Source: Bryocella elongata | GTDB lineage: Bacteria > Acidobacteriota > Terriglobia > Terriglobales > Acidobacteriaceae | Direction: 5' to 3' | Assembly: GCF_900108185.1 (NCBI RefSeq) | Contig: NZ_FNVA01000006.1 | Location: 372,001 to 436,000, forward strand | DNA: 64,000 nt | Shown: one piece after another, positions 52,024-59,875 of the stretch | Numbering within the stretch: the stretch's first letter is position 1 | Layout of the letters: each line of letters begins with the position of its first letter | The notes under the pieces: model-generated | Told to the model about the DNA's origin: nothing | The model's database searches: none | What the model saw: only the letters and a program-made list of their open reading frames with translations | Position numbers and translations under genes: made by a program

Positions 52024-52950
52024 ATGTCCATTCTTGTAGTAGGTTCGGTTGCGTTCGATTCGCTGGAGACTCCCAGCGGTAAGCGGGAGCGTGTGTTGGG
52101 CGGTGCGGCGACGCACTTTGCGCTGGCTGCGAGCTTCTTCACCAAGGTTCGTGTGGTTGGTGTGGTGGGCGATGACTTTCTTCCTGAGCATGAGGCTGTG
52201 CTCACGTCGAGGGGCATCGACACGACGGGCATCGAGCGGGCGGAGGGCAAGAGCTTCCATTGGAAGGGCGAGTACCTGCGCGACCTCAACGAGGCCGACA
52301 CGCTGGCTACGGATCTGAATGTGTTCGGCAGCTTCGAGCCGAAGATTCCGGAGAGTTATAAGGACTCGGAGTATCTGTTCCTCGCGAACATCGATCCTGT
52401 GCTGCAGCTGCAGGTGCGCAAAGCCATGCCGAACGCGAAACTGGTCGCGGGCGACACCATGAACTACTGGATCAACGCGCATCGCGAAAACCTGCTGCCG
52501 GTGCTGCGTGAGCTCGACATCCTGATCATCAACGACAAGGAGTCGCGGCTGCTGACGGGCGAGGCCAATGGTCTCAAGGCCGCACAGGGCGTGCTGGATC
52601 TCGGGCCGAAGTCGCTGGTGGTGAAGTATGGCGAGCATGGCTCGGCTGCGTTCTTCACGCCGGAGGTCTTCCGCACGCGCGATTGCAGGAAGATGTTCCG
52701 CGCGCCGGCGACGCCGCTCGAAGAGGTCGTCGATCCGACGGGCGCTGGCGATTCGTTTGCGGGTGGGTTCTATGGCTATCTTGCTTCGCAAGGTGAGCTC
52801 ACGGAAGAGGTCTTCCGCCGGGCGATGTTCTATGGCTGCGTGTGCGGCTCGCTGAACGTGCAGGACTTCGGCACGGAGCGGATGCAGCGCACGACGCGCG
52901 CGGAGATCGATGAGCAGGTGCAGAAGCTGATCGAGTTGACGCACCTGTAG
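52024..52950 (+). CDS. PfkB-family carbohydrate or nucleoside kinase
   Basis: 308 residues, AAAGGAAG upstream of the ATG. GGAATHFALAASFF binds substrate; DPTGAGDSFAGGFYGYL is the C-terminal PfkB signature with the catalytic Asp and the anion hole. Members phosphorylate ribose, adenosine, fructose-1-phosphate or similar. Being next to mtnP, it may act on the adenine or methylthioribose side of salvage, but the family is too broad to say. Seven to eight codons near the N-terminus follow directly on the inverted heptamer pair. Confidence 0.9.
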   Translation: MSILVVGSVAFDSLETPSGKRERVLGGAATHFALAASFFTKVRVVGVVGDDFLPEHEAVLTSRGIDTTGIERAEGKSFHWKGEYLRDLNEADTLATDLNVFGSFEPKIPESYKDSEYLFLANIDPVLQLQVRKAMPNAKLVAGDTMNYWINAHRENLLPVLRELDILIINDKESRLLTGEANGLKAAQGVLDLGPKSLVVKYGEHGSAAFFTPEVFRTRDCRKMFRAPATPLEEVVDPTGAGDSFAGGFYGYLASQGELTEEVFRRAMFYGCVCGSLNVQDFGTERMQRTTRAEIDEQVQKLIELTHL

Positions 52951-53029
52951 TAGGGCAGCGGCTTCGCCGTTAGCGCTTCGCGTTAGCAAAAGAGTCGAAG
53001 ATCGATGGTGTTTCGGGTTGACTTTGGGA

Positions 53030-54844
53030 ATGGCTGAGAAGAGCGCAAAGACGGAGACGAGGTTGGAGCGCAGTCCTAGGCGCGTGCGTATGATCGAGCG
53101 TGCAATGGGGGCCGACCCCAAAGGGGTTGCTGCGGAGCCTCTGTTTGGCGGCGATCCCGAGGTCGTGCGTCCCGTGGGGCGTGGCGAGACGTTTCCTCTG
53201 TTCGCACTCGGCGTGATTTTTGCTTTCGCTTCGCTTGCGGTCTGCTATCACCGTGGCTTCGTGCTGCTTTATGGCGATGCTGTGGCGCACTTGGCCATCG
53301 CGCGCCGCATCTTCGATGCTCGCTATCCGGGGCTCGCGCAGCTTGGTGGGGTGTGGCTGCCGCTGCCGCATCTGCTGATGGTGCCCTTCGTCCGCGACAT
53401 GACGATGTGGCAGACGGGCCTTGCGGGCGCGCCGATGTCGATGCTGAGCTATGCCGCGAGCGTTGCGGGCATCTGGCGGCTGGCACGGCGGTTGATGCGT
53501 CAGCGCTGGGCGTTGGTGGCGACGGCGTTCTACGCGCTGAATCCGAACCTGCTGTATCTCGCGACGACAGCGATGACCGAGGCGGTCTTCCTCGCGCTGT
53601 TCGTGTGGACCATCGTGGCGACGATGGAAGGCATTGCAGCGATGCGCGCGAACGTGCCGGTGGTGGCGCGGGCCCGCATGATGCTCGCAGGCTTCCTCAT
53701 CATGGGGCAGGTGTTCACGCGGTACGACGGCTGGATCTTCGGGGCTGCGGTGTGGTGCTGCTTTGCATATGCGTGGTGGAACAGTGTGCCGGAGATGAAG
53801 GCGCGGCTGCGGACGTGGTTTGTGGTCTTCACCATCATCGTGGCTGCGGGGCCGCTGCTCTGGTTCTGGTACAACCACCACTTTGCGGGCGACTGGCTGG
53901 ACTTCATGCGCGGGCCGTACTCGGCCAAGCAGATTGAGCGCAGGACGGCGCCTCCGGGGCAGCACTATCGCGGGTGGCACAATCCGGCGTGGGCTCTGTT
54001 GTTTTACACGCGGACGGCACAGATCGATGCGGCGGCGTGGGAGATGGGCTTCGTGGCGATGTACGCGTCGCTGTGGGCGATGTGGGTCAGCCTGAAGGCC
54101 AAGGGCTCAGGGTCTAGGGGCCAGGGCTCAGGGCTCAGGGTCCAGAATGCGGAGAGCATGCAACCCCTGCGTTCCGACGTGAAGCTGGGTCTGCTGTTGT
54201 GGGTGCCGCTGCCGTTCTATGTGTACTCGGTGGCGTATGGTTCGGTGCCGATCTTCATTCCGCAGCTGTGGCCGCATGCGTATTACAACGCTCGCTATGG
54301 CATGGAGATGCTACCGGTGCTCGCGATCTATACGGCGCTTGCAGCAGAGATGCTGGAGCAGTGGCTGCGTGGCCGGTCGGATGCCTGGGCGGTGACCTCT
54401 GCGAAGCTGTGGCCGAAGGTGGCGCTGGCGCTGTGTGCGCTCAACTGCGTGGGCATGATGGTGCGTACCCCACTCGTGCTGAAGGAAGCGATGGTCAACG
54501 CGCGTACGCGCATGGCGCTGGAAAAGGCGCTGGCCTTCGAGATGGAGACGCTGCCGTACGATGAGCCGGTCATGATGTCCACGACGGATCACGTGGGCGC
54601 GGTGCAGGTGGCAGGTCGCGACCTCAAGAGCATGATCAGCGAAGGCGACGAGCAGAGCTGGGAGTGGGGACTTGCCGATCCGGCGAAGTACGCTGCGTTC
54701 GTGATCGCCATCGGAAACGATCGCGTGGCGCAGGCGGTGAAGGAGCATCCGCAGGGGCTGACGGAGATCAGCGTGGTGTGCACCAGCGGCCAGCCGTGCG
54801 CGAAGGTCTACCAGTCGACCACGTGGAAGCCTGCCGGGCACTGA
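53030..54844 (+). CDS. Membrane glycosyltransferase (GT39/GT-C-like)
   Basis: 604 residues from the ATG at 53030 (a TTG at 53018 is in frame). About ten membrane helices. The first loop GDAVAHLAIARRIFDARYPG carries the acidic motif of GT-C enzymes that take sugars from polyprenyl phosphate. The second half returns to helices after residues 357-375 (KGSGSRGQGSGLRVQNAES), a hydrophilic insert encoded by the heptamer repeat. The C-terminus is soluble. The acceptor is unknown; cell-envelope glycans or lipids are likely. Confidence 0.78.
   Translation: MAEKSAKTETRLERSPRRVRMIERAMGADPKGVAAEPLFGGDPEVVRPVGRGETFPLFALGVIFAFASLAVCYHRGFVLLYGDAVAHLAIARRIFDARYPGLAQLGGVWLPLPHLLMVPFVRDMTMWQTGLAGAPMSMLSYAASVAGIWRLARRLMRQRWALVATAFYALNPNLLYLATTAMTEAVFLALFVWTIVATMEGIAAMRANVPVVARARMMLAGFLIMGQVFTRYDGWIFGAAVWCCFAYAWWNSVPEMKARLRTWFVVFTIIVAAGPLLWFWYNHHFAGDWLDFMRGPYSAKQIERRTAPPGQHYRGWHNPAWALLFYTRTAQIDAAAWEMGFVAMYASLWAMWVSLKAKGSGSRGQGSGLRVQNAESMQPLRSDVKLGLLLWVPLPFYVYSVAYGSVPIFIPQLWPHAYYNARYGMEMLPVLAIYTALAAEMLEQWLRGRSDAWAVTSAKLWPKVALALCALNCVGMMVRTPLVLKEAMVNARTRMALEKALAFEMETLPYDEPVMMSTTDHVGAVQVAGRDLKSMISEGDEQSWEWGLADPAKYAAFVIAIGNDRVAQAVKEHPQGLTEISVVCTSGQPCAKVYQSTTWKPAGH
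54102..54152 (+). repeat. Heptamer repeat YYAGGGN, in frame in the glycosyltransferase gene
   Basis: AGGGC TCAGGGT CTAGGGG CCAGGGC TCAGGGC TCAGGGT CCAGAAT GC, period 7, the longest coding copy (about seven units). Encodes GSGSRGQGSGLRVQNA in a loop between membrane segments. Confidence 0.88.
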
Positions 54845-55124
54845 TGTTGTAGAACGGGCTGCGGCGGCATCGATGATGTCGTAGCGGTGGCGTCGATGGT
54901 ATGGAAACCAGGCGAAAACGCGTCTGCGAGGGCCTGCATCACAGTACAGGAACGCAGAGGGCCCGGAGTTCCATCGGAGCTCCGGACGAAGGAAAACAGA
55001 CAACCGAGATCGATGCAGGGGAGCCACGACGCTGCCTCCATGATGTTCCGCGCGCGCTAATGGCAGCGGACGATCTCGATGCTCGATCAACGGGCCACGC
55101 GATGACGGGCCAGGGAGTAGTTCC

Positions 55125-55634
55125 ATGGGAGTCTTTACACCGGATGTGCATACGCTGCGGGAGCTCTACAAAGCAGAGCTGGAGCGCGCGCTGAATATGG
55201 AGAAGCAGATCGCGGAGAAGGGCCTGCCAGCGATGATCAAGGCGGCGACGAGTTCGGAGTTGTCGTCCGCGTTTCAGTCCCACCTGCAGGAGACGCAGGC
55301 GCAGATTCAGCGTCTGGAGCGGATCCTCGACGAGGTCGAAGGTGAGGCGAACGAGGGCAAGTGCAAGGTGATCTCTCAGCTGATCTCGAGCGCCTACTCG
55401 GAGGTTGGCGACGCGACGGACCCGATGCTGCGCGACGTGGTGCTGATCGCCGCGGGAAACCAGGTGGAGCATCACGAGATCGCCGTCTACGGCACGCTGC
55501 GGACCTGGGCCGAGGTGCTGGGCGAGCGGGAGCACGCCGAGGTACTCGAGCGGACGCTGGAGGAAGAGAAAGCGGCTGACGCGAAGCTGACGGCGCTGGC
55601 GAGCCAGATCAACGTAGAGGTCCCGGTGGCCTGA
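55125..55634 (+). CDS. DUF892 / YciE-type ferritin-like protein
   Basis: 169 residues, AGGGAG upstream. A four-helix bundle with LRELYKAELERALNMEKQIAE, then FQSHLQETQAQIQRLERI, QVEHHEIAVYGTLRTWAEVL and EREHAEVLERTLEEEKAADA carries the paired E and ExxH ligands of ferritin-like di-metal sites (NQVEHHEIA). YciE-type proteins are linked to stress responses, but their chemistry is not settled. It is followed by a strong terminator and stands alone. Confidence 0.88.
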   Translation: MGVFTPDVHTLRELYKAELERALNMEKQIAEKGLPAMIKAATSSELSSAFQSHLQETQAQIQRLERILDEVEGEANEGKCKVISQLISSAYSEVGDATDPMLRDVVLIAAGNQVEHHEIAVYGTLRTWAEVLGEREHAEVLERTLEEEKAADAKLTALASQINVEVPVA

Positions 55635-55658
55635 CGCGCCGGGTTCCTGGCAATGCCG

Positions 55659-55693
55659 ATGGCCTGCACCCCACCCGGGTGCAGGCCATTTTC
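55659..55693 (+). terminator. Rho-independent terminator
   Basis: ATGGCCTGCACCC / GGGTGCAGGCCAT, 13-bp stem, 5-base loop, followed by TTT. It closes the DUF892 gene. Confidence 0.85.
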
Positions 55694-55763
55694 GTCTCCG
55701 TGCGGGAGAGGCAGGACATTCAAGAACCTCTGCGGACACCTTCATCCACCGCACAGGGCGCGG

Positions 55764-55769
55764 TATGCT
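55764..55769 (+). promoter_or_regulatory. -10 box TATGCT, 6 nt before the MgtC-like start
   Basis: TATGCT, then GGCTCG and ATG at 55776. No ribosome binding site. Leaderless arrangement at the head of the cell-wall gene cluster. Confidence 0.6.
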
Positions 55770-55775
55770 GGCTCG

Positions 55776-56552
55776 ATGACTGCTCCGTGTCCGGTGGACC
55801 CGACGACCGCTCCGCACAGCCTGCTGATGCAGGCTGCGGGGGTGCGCATGCTCGTTGCCTGCGCGCTGGGGGGACTGATCGGGCTGGAGCGCGAGCGCCG
55901 CCACAAGGACTCTGGCCTGCGGACGAACATGCTCATCTGCATGGCTGCGGCGTTGTTCACGCTGATGAGCGAGGTGCTGGCGGGGGATTCGACGCCGAAT
56001 AAGGGCCAGGTCGCGGCGAACATTGTGCAGGGCGTGGGCTTTCTGGGAGCGGGGCTGATCCTGCATGGCAAGAGCCGCATCCTGGGGCTGACGAGTGCCG
56101 CGACGGTGTTTGTGGTCGCGGCGATTGGCATGACGTGCGGTGCGGGCATGTACCTGGAGGCCGCGATTGCGACGGGGATCGTGCTGGTGGCGCTGACGCT
56201 GATCGGGACACTCGAGGTGAAGCTCGGCTGGAAGCGGTTTCCGATGCTGTACGAGGTGCGTGCGAATGTGGGCCAGGCACTGGGGCCGGAGCTTGTGGGA
56301 CAAGCGCGTGCGGAGGCTCTTGCGGGGCAGATTGAATCGGCGCAGCACCGCATGTATACCGCGATTCTGGATGTGCTGGATCGCGCAGGGTTGAAGCTGG
56401 ATGTGCTGAACCGCGACACGATTGCGGGGCTGGCGCGGATATCGTTCTGGGTGCTGGCCACGCGCGCGGAGCATGCAAAGATGCTGGCAGAGTTGCGCGC
56501 CAGCGATGACACCGACAAGGTGGTGACGTTTCAGGATGAGGAGTCGGAGTGA
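55776..56552 (+). CDS. MgtC/SapB-family membrane protein
   Basis: 258 residues from the ATG at 55776; the longer frame upstream overlaps a terminator and is rejected. Helices at about 22-40, 53-70, 86-104, 108-126 and 130-150 carry the MgtC pattern: LACALGGLIGLERERR-type (ACALGGLIGLERERR), GLRTNMLICMAAALF, GVGFLGAGLIL and TSAATVFVVAAIGM. The C-terminal 100 residues form a soluble ACT-like domain. MgtC proteins affect magnesium and acid stress survival and ATP synthase activity. The stop overlaps the next GTG. Confidence 0.88.
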   Translation: MTAPCPVDPTTAPHSLLMQAAGVRMLVACALGGLIGLERERRHKDSGLRTNMLICMAAALFTLMSEVLAGDSTPNKGQVAANIVQGVGFLGAGLILHGKSRILGLTSAATVFVVAAIGMTCGAGMYLEAAIATGIVLVALTLIGTLEVKLGWKRFPMLYEVRANVGQALGPELVGQARAEALAGQIESAQHRMYTAILDVLDRAGLKLDVLNRDTIAGLARISFWVLATRAEHAKMLAELRASDDTDKVVTFQDEESE

Positions 56553-57388
56553 GTTTGATTTCGTTTGTGAAGGCGCATGCGCGCGGCAATGATTTCCTGG
56601 TGATCGAAGAGTCTGCAGTTGAGTCGGTGCTGGGGCACCGCCAGCATGCTGCCTTGGCGCGCAAGCTTTGCTCGCGCAATACCAGTATTGGCGCAGATGG
56701 CATCGAGTTTGTGGATCGTCGCGCGGATGGTTCGATCTTTCTGCGGCTGTTCAATGCGGATGGCAGCGAGGCCGAGCTGAGCGGCAACGGCACGCGTTGT
56801 GTGGCTGCCTGGCTGGCGCAGAGCGAGGGTATCCAGGAAGTGGATTTGGGCACCCATGGCGGTGTGCGGCGCTGCAAGCTGGTGCGTCGCGAAGGTGCGG
56901 AGTGGTGGATCGAGAGCGCAATGGGTGTGCCGCGCGTGATGCCTCGGACGATTGAGATCGCCGGTGTTGACGGGCCGATTGCGGGCGCGATGGTGAACGT
57001 GGGGAATCCGCACTTTGTGATCTTTCCGGAGGCGGAAGACTTCAGTTCCCACGGCATGACGTGGCAGCAGCTGGGCGCGAAGATTGCGGTGGATCCGCTC
57101 TTTCGCTTCGGCACCAACGTGGAGTTCGTGCGGGTGAAGAGTGCGGAGGAGATCGAGTTTCGCATCTTCGAGCGCGGATGTGGGCCGACGACTTCGAGCG
57201 GCACAGGTACGTGTGCTTCGAGTGCGGCGGCGATCAAGCTTCGCGGCGTCGCGCGTAAGCTCGGCGCGATTGCGGAGGGCGGTGGACAGAGTGTCGAATG
57301 GCCCAGCGATGATGCGGAGATGATGCTGACGGGTCCGGCGGAGATCATCTGTACTGGCGAGGCGGAGGTCCAGTTTGATCTCCTCTAG
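56549..57388 (+). CDS. DapF-like epimerase fold with both catalytic cysteines changed to serine
   Basis: 279 residues from a GTG overlapping the previous stop. The DapF fold is plain: KAHARGNDFLVIE, FNADGSEAELSGNGTRC and ERGCGPTTSSGTGTCAS. In diaminopimelate epimerase the two motifs contain the acid-base cysteines (CGNG and CGSG/CGTG). Here both positions are Ser (Ser78, codon 56780-56782, and Ser217, codon 57197-57199), while all surrounding residues are kept. Classical epimerase activity is doubtful. It is followed, with a 14-base overlap, by ldcA and then mpl, which points to a role with peptidoglycan peptides. Confidence 0.82.
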   Translation: MSLISFVKAHARGNDFLVIEESAVESVLGHRQHAALARKLCSRNTSIGADGIEFVDRRADGSIFLRLFNADGSEAELSGNGTRCVAAWLAQSEGIQEVDLGTHGGVRRCKLVRREGAEWWIESAMGVPRVMPRTIEIAGVDGPIAGAMVNVGNPHFVIFPEAEDFSSHGMTWQQLGAKIAVDPLFRFGTNVEFVRVKSAEEIEFRIFERGCGPTTSSGTGTCASSAAAIKLRGVARKLGAIAEGGGQSVEWPSDDAEMMLTGPAEIICTGEAEVQFDLL

Positions 57389-58280
57389 GCCCACGCTCAA
57401 GCGTGGAGGGCGCGTGGCGATTGTGTCGCCGGCGTCTTATGCGCAGCCGGAGCTGATCGATCGTGGAGTCGCGCGGCTGCGCGCGTTTGGTTATGAGCCG
57501 GTGGTGATGCCGAACGCTCGCGAGCGTGGACCCTTGTACTACGCGGGCACGGCGGAGCAGCGGGTGGCCGATCTGCATGCGGCGTATACGGACGAGAGCA
57601 TTGGCGCCATTGTTTGCACGCGAGGCGGTTGGGGCTCTGCGGAGTTGTTGCCGCTGCTGGATCCGGAGATTGTTCGCACGAACCCGAAGCCGTTCATCGG
57701 GTATTCGGACCACACGTCGTTGCATGCTTGGATGTGGAACGAATGCGGCCTCCCTACAGTGTATGGAGCGATGGTGGCTTCGGACTGGGCGAAGGATGAT
57801 GGTGTGGATGAGCCTACGTGGCTCACGGCGGTAGAAGGCGCTGCGCCGTGGAGCGTCGATGCCAGCGATGGGATTCGCGTACTGTGCGAGGGCGCTGCGG
57901 TGGAGGGGCGTCTGCTGGGCGGATGCCTTTCGATTTTGTGCGAGGCGCTTGGTACACCTTATGCGCTGCAGATCGAGGAGCCGTGCATCCTGTTCTGCGA
58001 AGACATTGGGACCAAGCCGTATAAGTGGGATCGCTTGCTGCAGCACTGGAAGTTTGCGGGGATGATGGAGAATGTGCGGGGCATCGTGCTGGGCGACATG
58101 AGCGCCAATGTTGAGCCGCAGGAGATGGCGCTGCTCGAAGGCGCATGTCTGCATGCGCTGCGGCATTTCGAGGGACCGATTACGATTGGGCTGAAGTGCG
58201 GGCATCTTGATCGGCAGAACCGTTCGACGCCGTTGGGTGCGTGGGTTGGGATGGATGGTGCGTCCTTGCGAGAAAAATAG
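57375..58280 (+). CDS. ldcA: LD-carboxypeptidase (S66 family)
   Basis: 301 residues from a TTG inside the end of the previous gene. GRVAIVSPASYAQPE, CTRGGWGSAELLPLLD and the nucleophile motif FIGYSDHTSL (Ser111) are followed by LFCEDIGTKPY (Glu) and IGLKCGHLD (His), the Ser-Glu-His triad. It removes the terminal D-Ala from muramyl tetrapeptides in the cytoplasm, so that the tripeptide can be reused by Mpl, encoded next. The product lacks a signal peptide, as expected. Confidence 0.9.
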   Translation: MISSRPTLKRGGRVAIVSPASYAQPELIDRGVARLRAFGYEPVVMPNARERGPLYYAGTAEQRVADLHAAYTDESIGAIVCTRGGWGSAELLPLLDPEIVRTNPKPFIGYSDHTSLHAWMWNECGLPTVYGAMVASDWAKDDGVDEPTWLTAVEGAAPWSVDASDGIRVLCEGAAVEGRLLGGCLSILCEALGTPYALQIEEPCILFCEDIGTKPYKWDRLLQHWKFAGMMENVRGIVLGDMSANVEPQEMALLEGACLHALRHFEGPITIGLKCGHLDRQNRSTPLGAWVGMDGASLREK

Positions 58281-58284
58281 TACG

Positions 58285-58319
58285 TTCGAGTTTCGAGTAA
58301 CGGGCTGCGAGTCGCGAGT
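58285..58319 (+). repeat. Heptamer repeat NNCGAGT after ldcA
   Basis: TTCGAGT TTCGAGT AACGGGC TGCGAGT CGCGAGT, exact period 7, same core as inside ygfZ. It is followed by a hairpin fragment CAGATTCCCC...GGGGGAATGACAA (58326-58358), of the same kind as in metH. Confidence 0.85.
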
Positions 58320-58391
58320 CAGACCCAGATTCCCCGTCAGCAAGCCTGGGGGAATGACAAAGAAGAAGAGCAAAGAAGAGTTAGAGAGACG

Positions 58392-59819
58392 ATGGCGAAG
58401 CATGTACATCTGATTGGGATTTGCGGGACGGCGATGGCGTCGCTGGCCGGCATGCTGCAGGCGCGCGGCTGGCGCGTCACCGGTTCGGACACGGCGGCGT
58501 ATCCTCCGATGAGCGATCAGCTGGCAGCGATGGGCATTACAGTGATGGAGCCATACAGCGAACGCAACCTCGACGAGCGGCCGGACCTGGTGGTGGTGGG
58601 CAACGCGATCTCGCGCGGCAACCCGGAGCTCGAGCGGGTGCTGGATGAGCGGATCGAGATGACGTCGATGGCGGCGTTGATCCACGACGAGTTTCTGGAT
58701 GGGCGCGAGCGGCTGATCGTGTGTGGAACGCATGGGAAGACGACCACGACGAGCATGCTGGCGTGGATCTATGAGAGCGCTGCGCAGGGTGATGAGGTGT
58801 GGAAGCCATCGTTTCTCATCGGTGGTGTGGCGGAGAACTTCGGCACGAGCTTTCATGTGCAGGAGGGGACGCGCACGTTCATCCTCGAAGGCGATGAGTA
58901 CGACACGGCCTTCTTCGACAAGGGCCCGAAGTTTCTACATTACTTTCCGGACGTCGCGATCCTCACGCATGTGGAGTTCGATCATGCCGACATCTACAAG
59001 GACCTCGATGCGGTGAAAATCGCGTTCAAGCGCATGGTGAATCTCATCCCGAGGCGCGGGCGGCTGGTGGCGTTCGATGGCAGCGAGAACGTGAGCGAGT
59101 GCTCGGCGAAGGCGTTTTGCAAGGTTGAGCGATATGGCTTCGGCGAGGGCAGTGAGTGGCGGATGACGGTGCTGACGCAGCACGGAAGCACGACGGCATG
59201 GACCCTGCTACGCAAGTCGGATGGAGCTTCGCTCGCACTCACGCTGCCCATGGCCGGGGAGCACAACGCGCTCAATGCGACGGCTGCTGCCGCGGTGGCG
59301 CTGGGGCAGGGGATTCCACCGGAGCGTGTCGCTGCGGCGCTGGCGAGCTTTCGCAGCGTGAAGCGGCGGCTGGAGGTGAAGGCCGAGGTGGGTGGCGTGA
59401 CGATCATCGACGACTTTGCGCACCATCCGACGGCGATTCGCGAGACCCTACGTGCGTTGCGTGCGGCGTACAAGGGACGGCGTCTGATCGCGGTGCTGGA
59501 GCCGCGCTCGAACACGCTGCGCCGCAACGTCTTCGAGCAGGAGCTGGTGGACTCCCTTGCTCTGGCGGATGAGGTGGTGCTGGCTGCGGTGTTCAAGAGC
59601 GAGGCGATTCCAGAGCGTGAGCGCATGGAGCCGCAGCATGTGGTGGATGCGCTGAACCAGCGTGGCGTGCATGCGGTGCTCGCTGTGGATGCGGACGCCA
59701 TCGTCGCAGAGCTCGCACCTCGAGCCAGGGCCGGCGATGTCGTGGCGATCCTCTCAAACGGCGGCTTTGGAGGCATCTACACAAAGCTGCCCGCGGAGAT
59801 CACGAAACATCTCGCGTGA
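58392..59819 (+). CDS. mpl: UDP-N-acetylmuramate:tripeptide ligase
   Basis: 475 residues. HLIGICGTAMASLAGMLQ is the Mpl form of the Mur ligase N-terminal motif; IVCGTHGKTTTTSMLA binds ATP; IIDDFAHHPTAIRETLRAL and LEPRSNT are C-terminal Mur ligase motifs. Mpl joins recycled L-Ala-gamma-D-Glu-diaminopimelate to UDP-MurNAc, bypassing MurC, MurD and MurE. With ldcA just upstream this is a murein recycling pair. The start ATG has AGAGAG close by. The 110-base gap before it holds repeats. Confidence 0.93.
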   Translation: MAKHVHLIGICGTAMASLAGMLQARGWRVTGSDTAAYPPMSDQLAAMGITVMEPYSERNLDERPDLVVVGNAISRGNPELERVLDERIEMTSMAALIHDEFLDGRERLIVCGTHGKTTTTSMLAWIYESAAQGDEVWKPSFLIGGVAENFGTSFHVQEGTRTFILEGDEYDTAFFDKGPKFLHYFPDVAILTHVEFDHADIYKDLDAVKIAFKRMVNLIPRRGRLVAFDGSENVSECSAKAFCKVERYGFGEGSEWRMTVLTQHGSTTAWTLLRKSDGASLALTLPMAGEHNALNATAAAAVALGQGIPPERVAAALASFRSVKRRLEVKAEVGGVTIIDDFAHHPTAIRETLRALRAAYKGRRLIAVLEPRSNTLRRNVFEQELVDSLALADEVVLAAVFKSEAIPERERMEPQHVVDALNQRGVHAVLAVDADAIVAELAPRARAGDVVAILSNGGFGGIYTKLPAEITKHLA

Positions 59820-59861
59820 TAGCGCGGTGGTCTCACGCACACCCGCCGCTTGAGAACGTTT

Positions 59862-59867
59862 TATCCT
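59862..59867 (+). promoter_or_regulatory. -10 box TATCCT before plsC
   Basis: TATCCT, 8 bases, then ATG at 59876, with no ribosome binding site. Slightly longer spacing than the six exact cases, but compatible with a leaderless or nearly leaderless mRNA. Confidence 0.4.
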
Positions 59868-59875
59868 GAGTCTGT

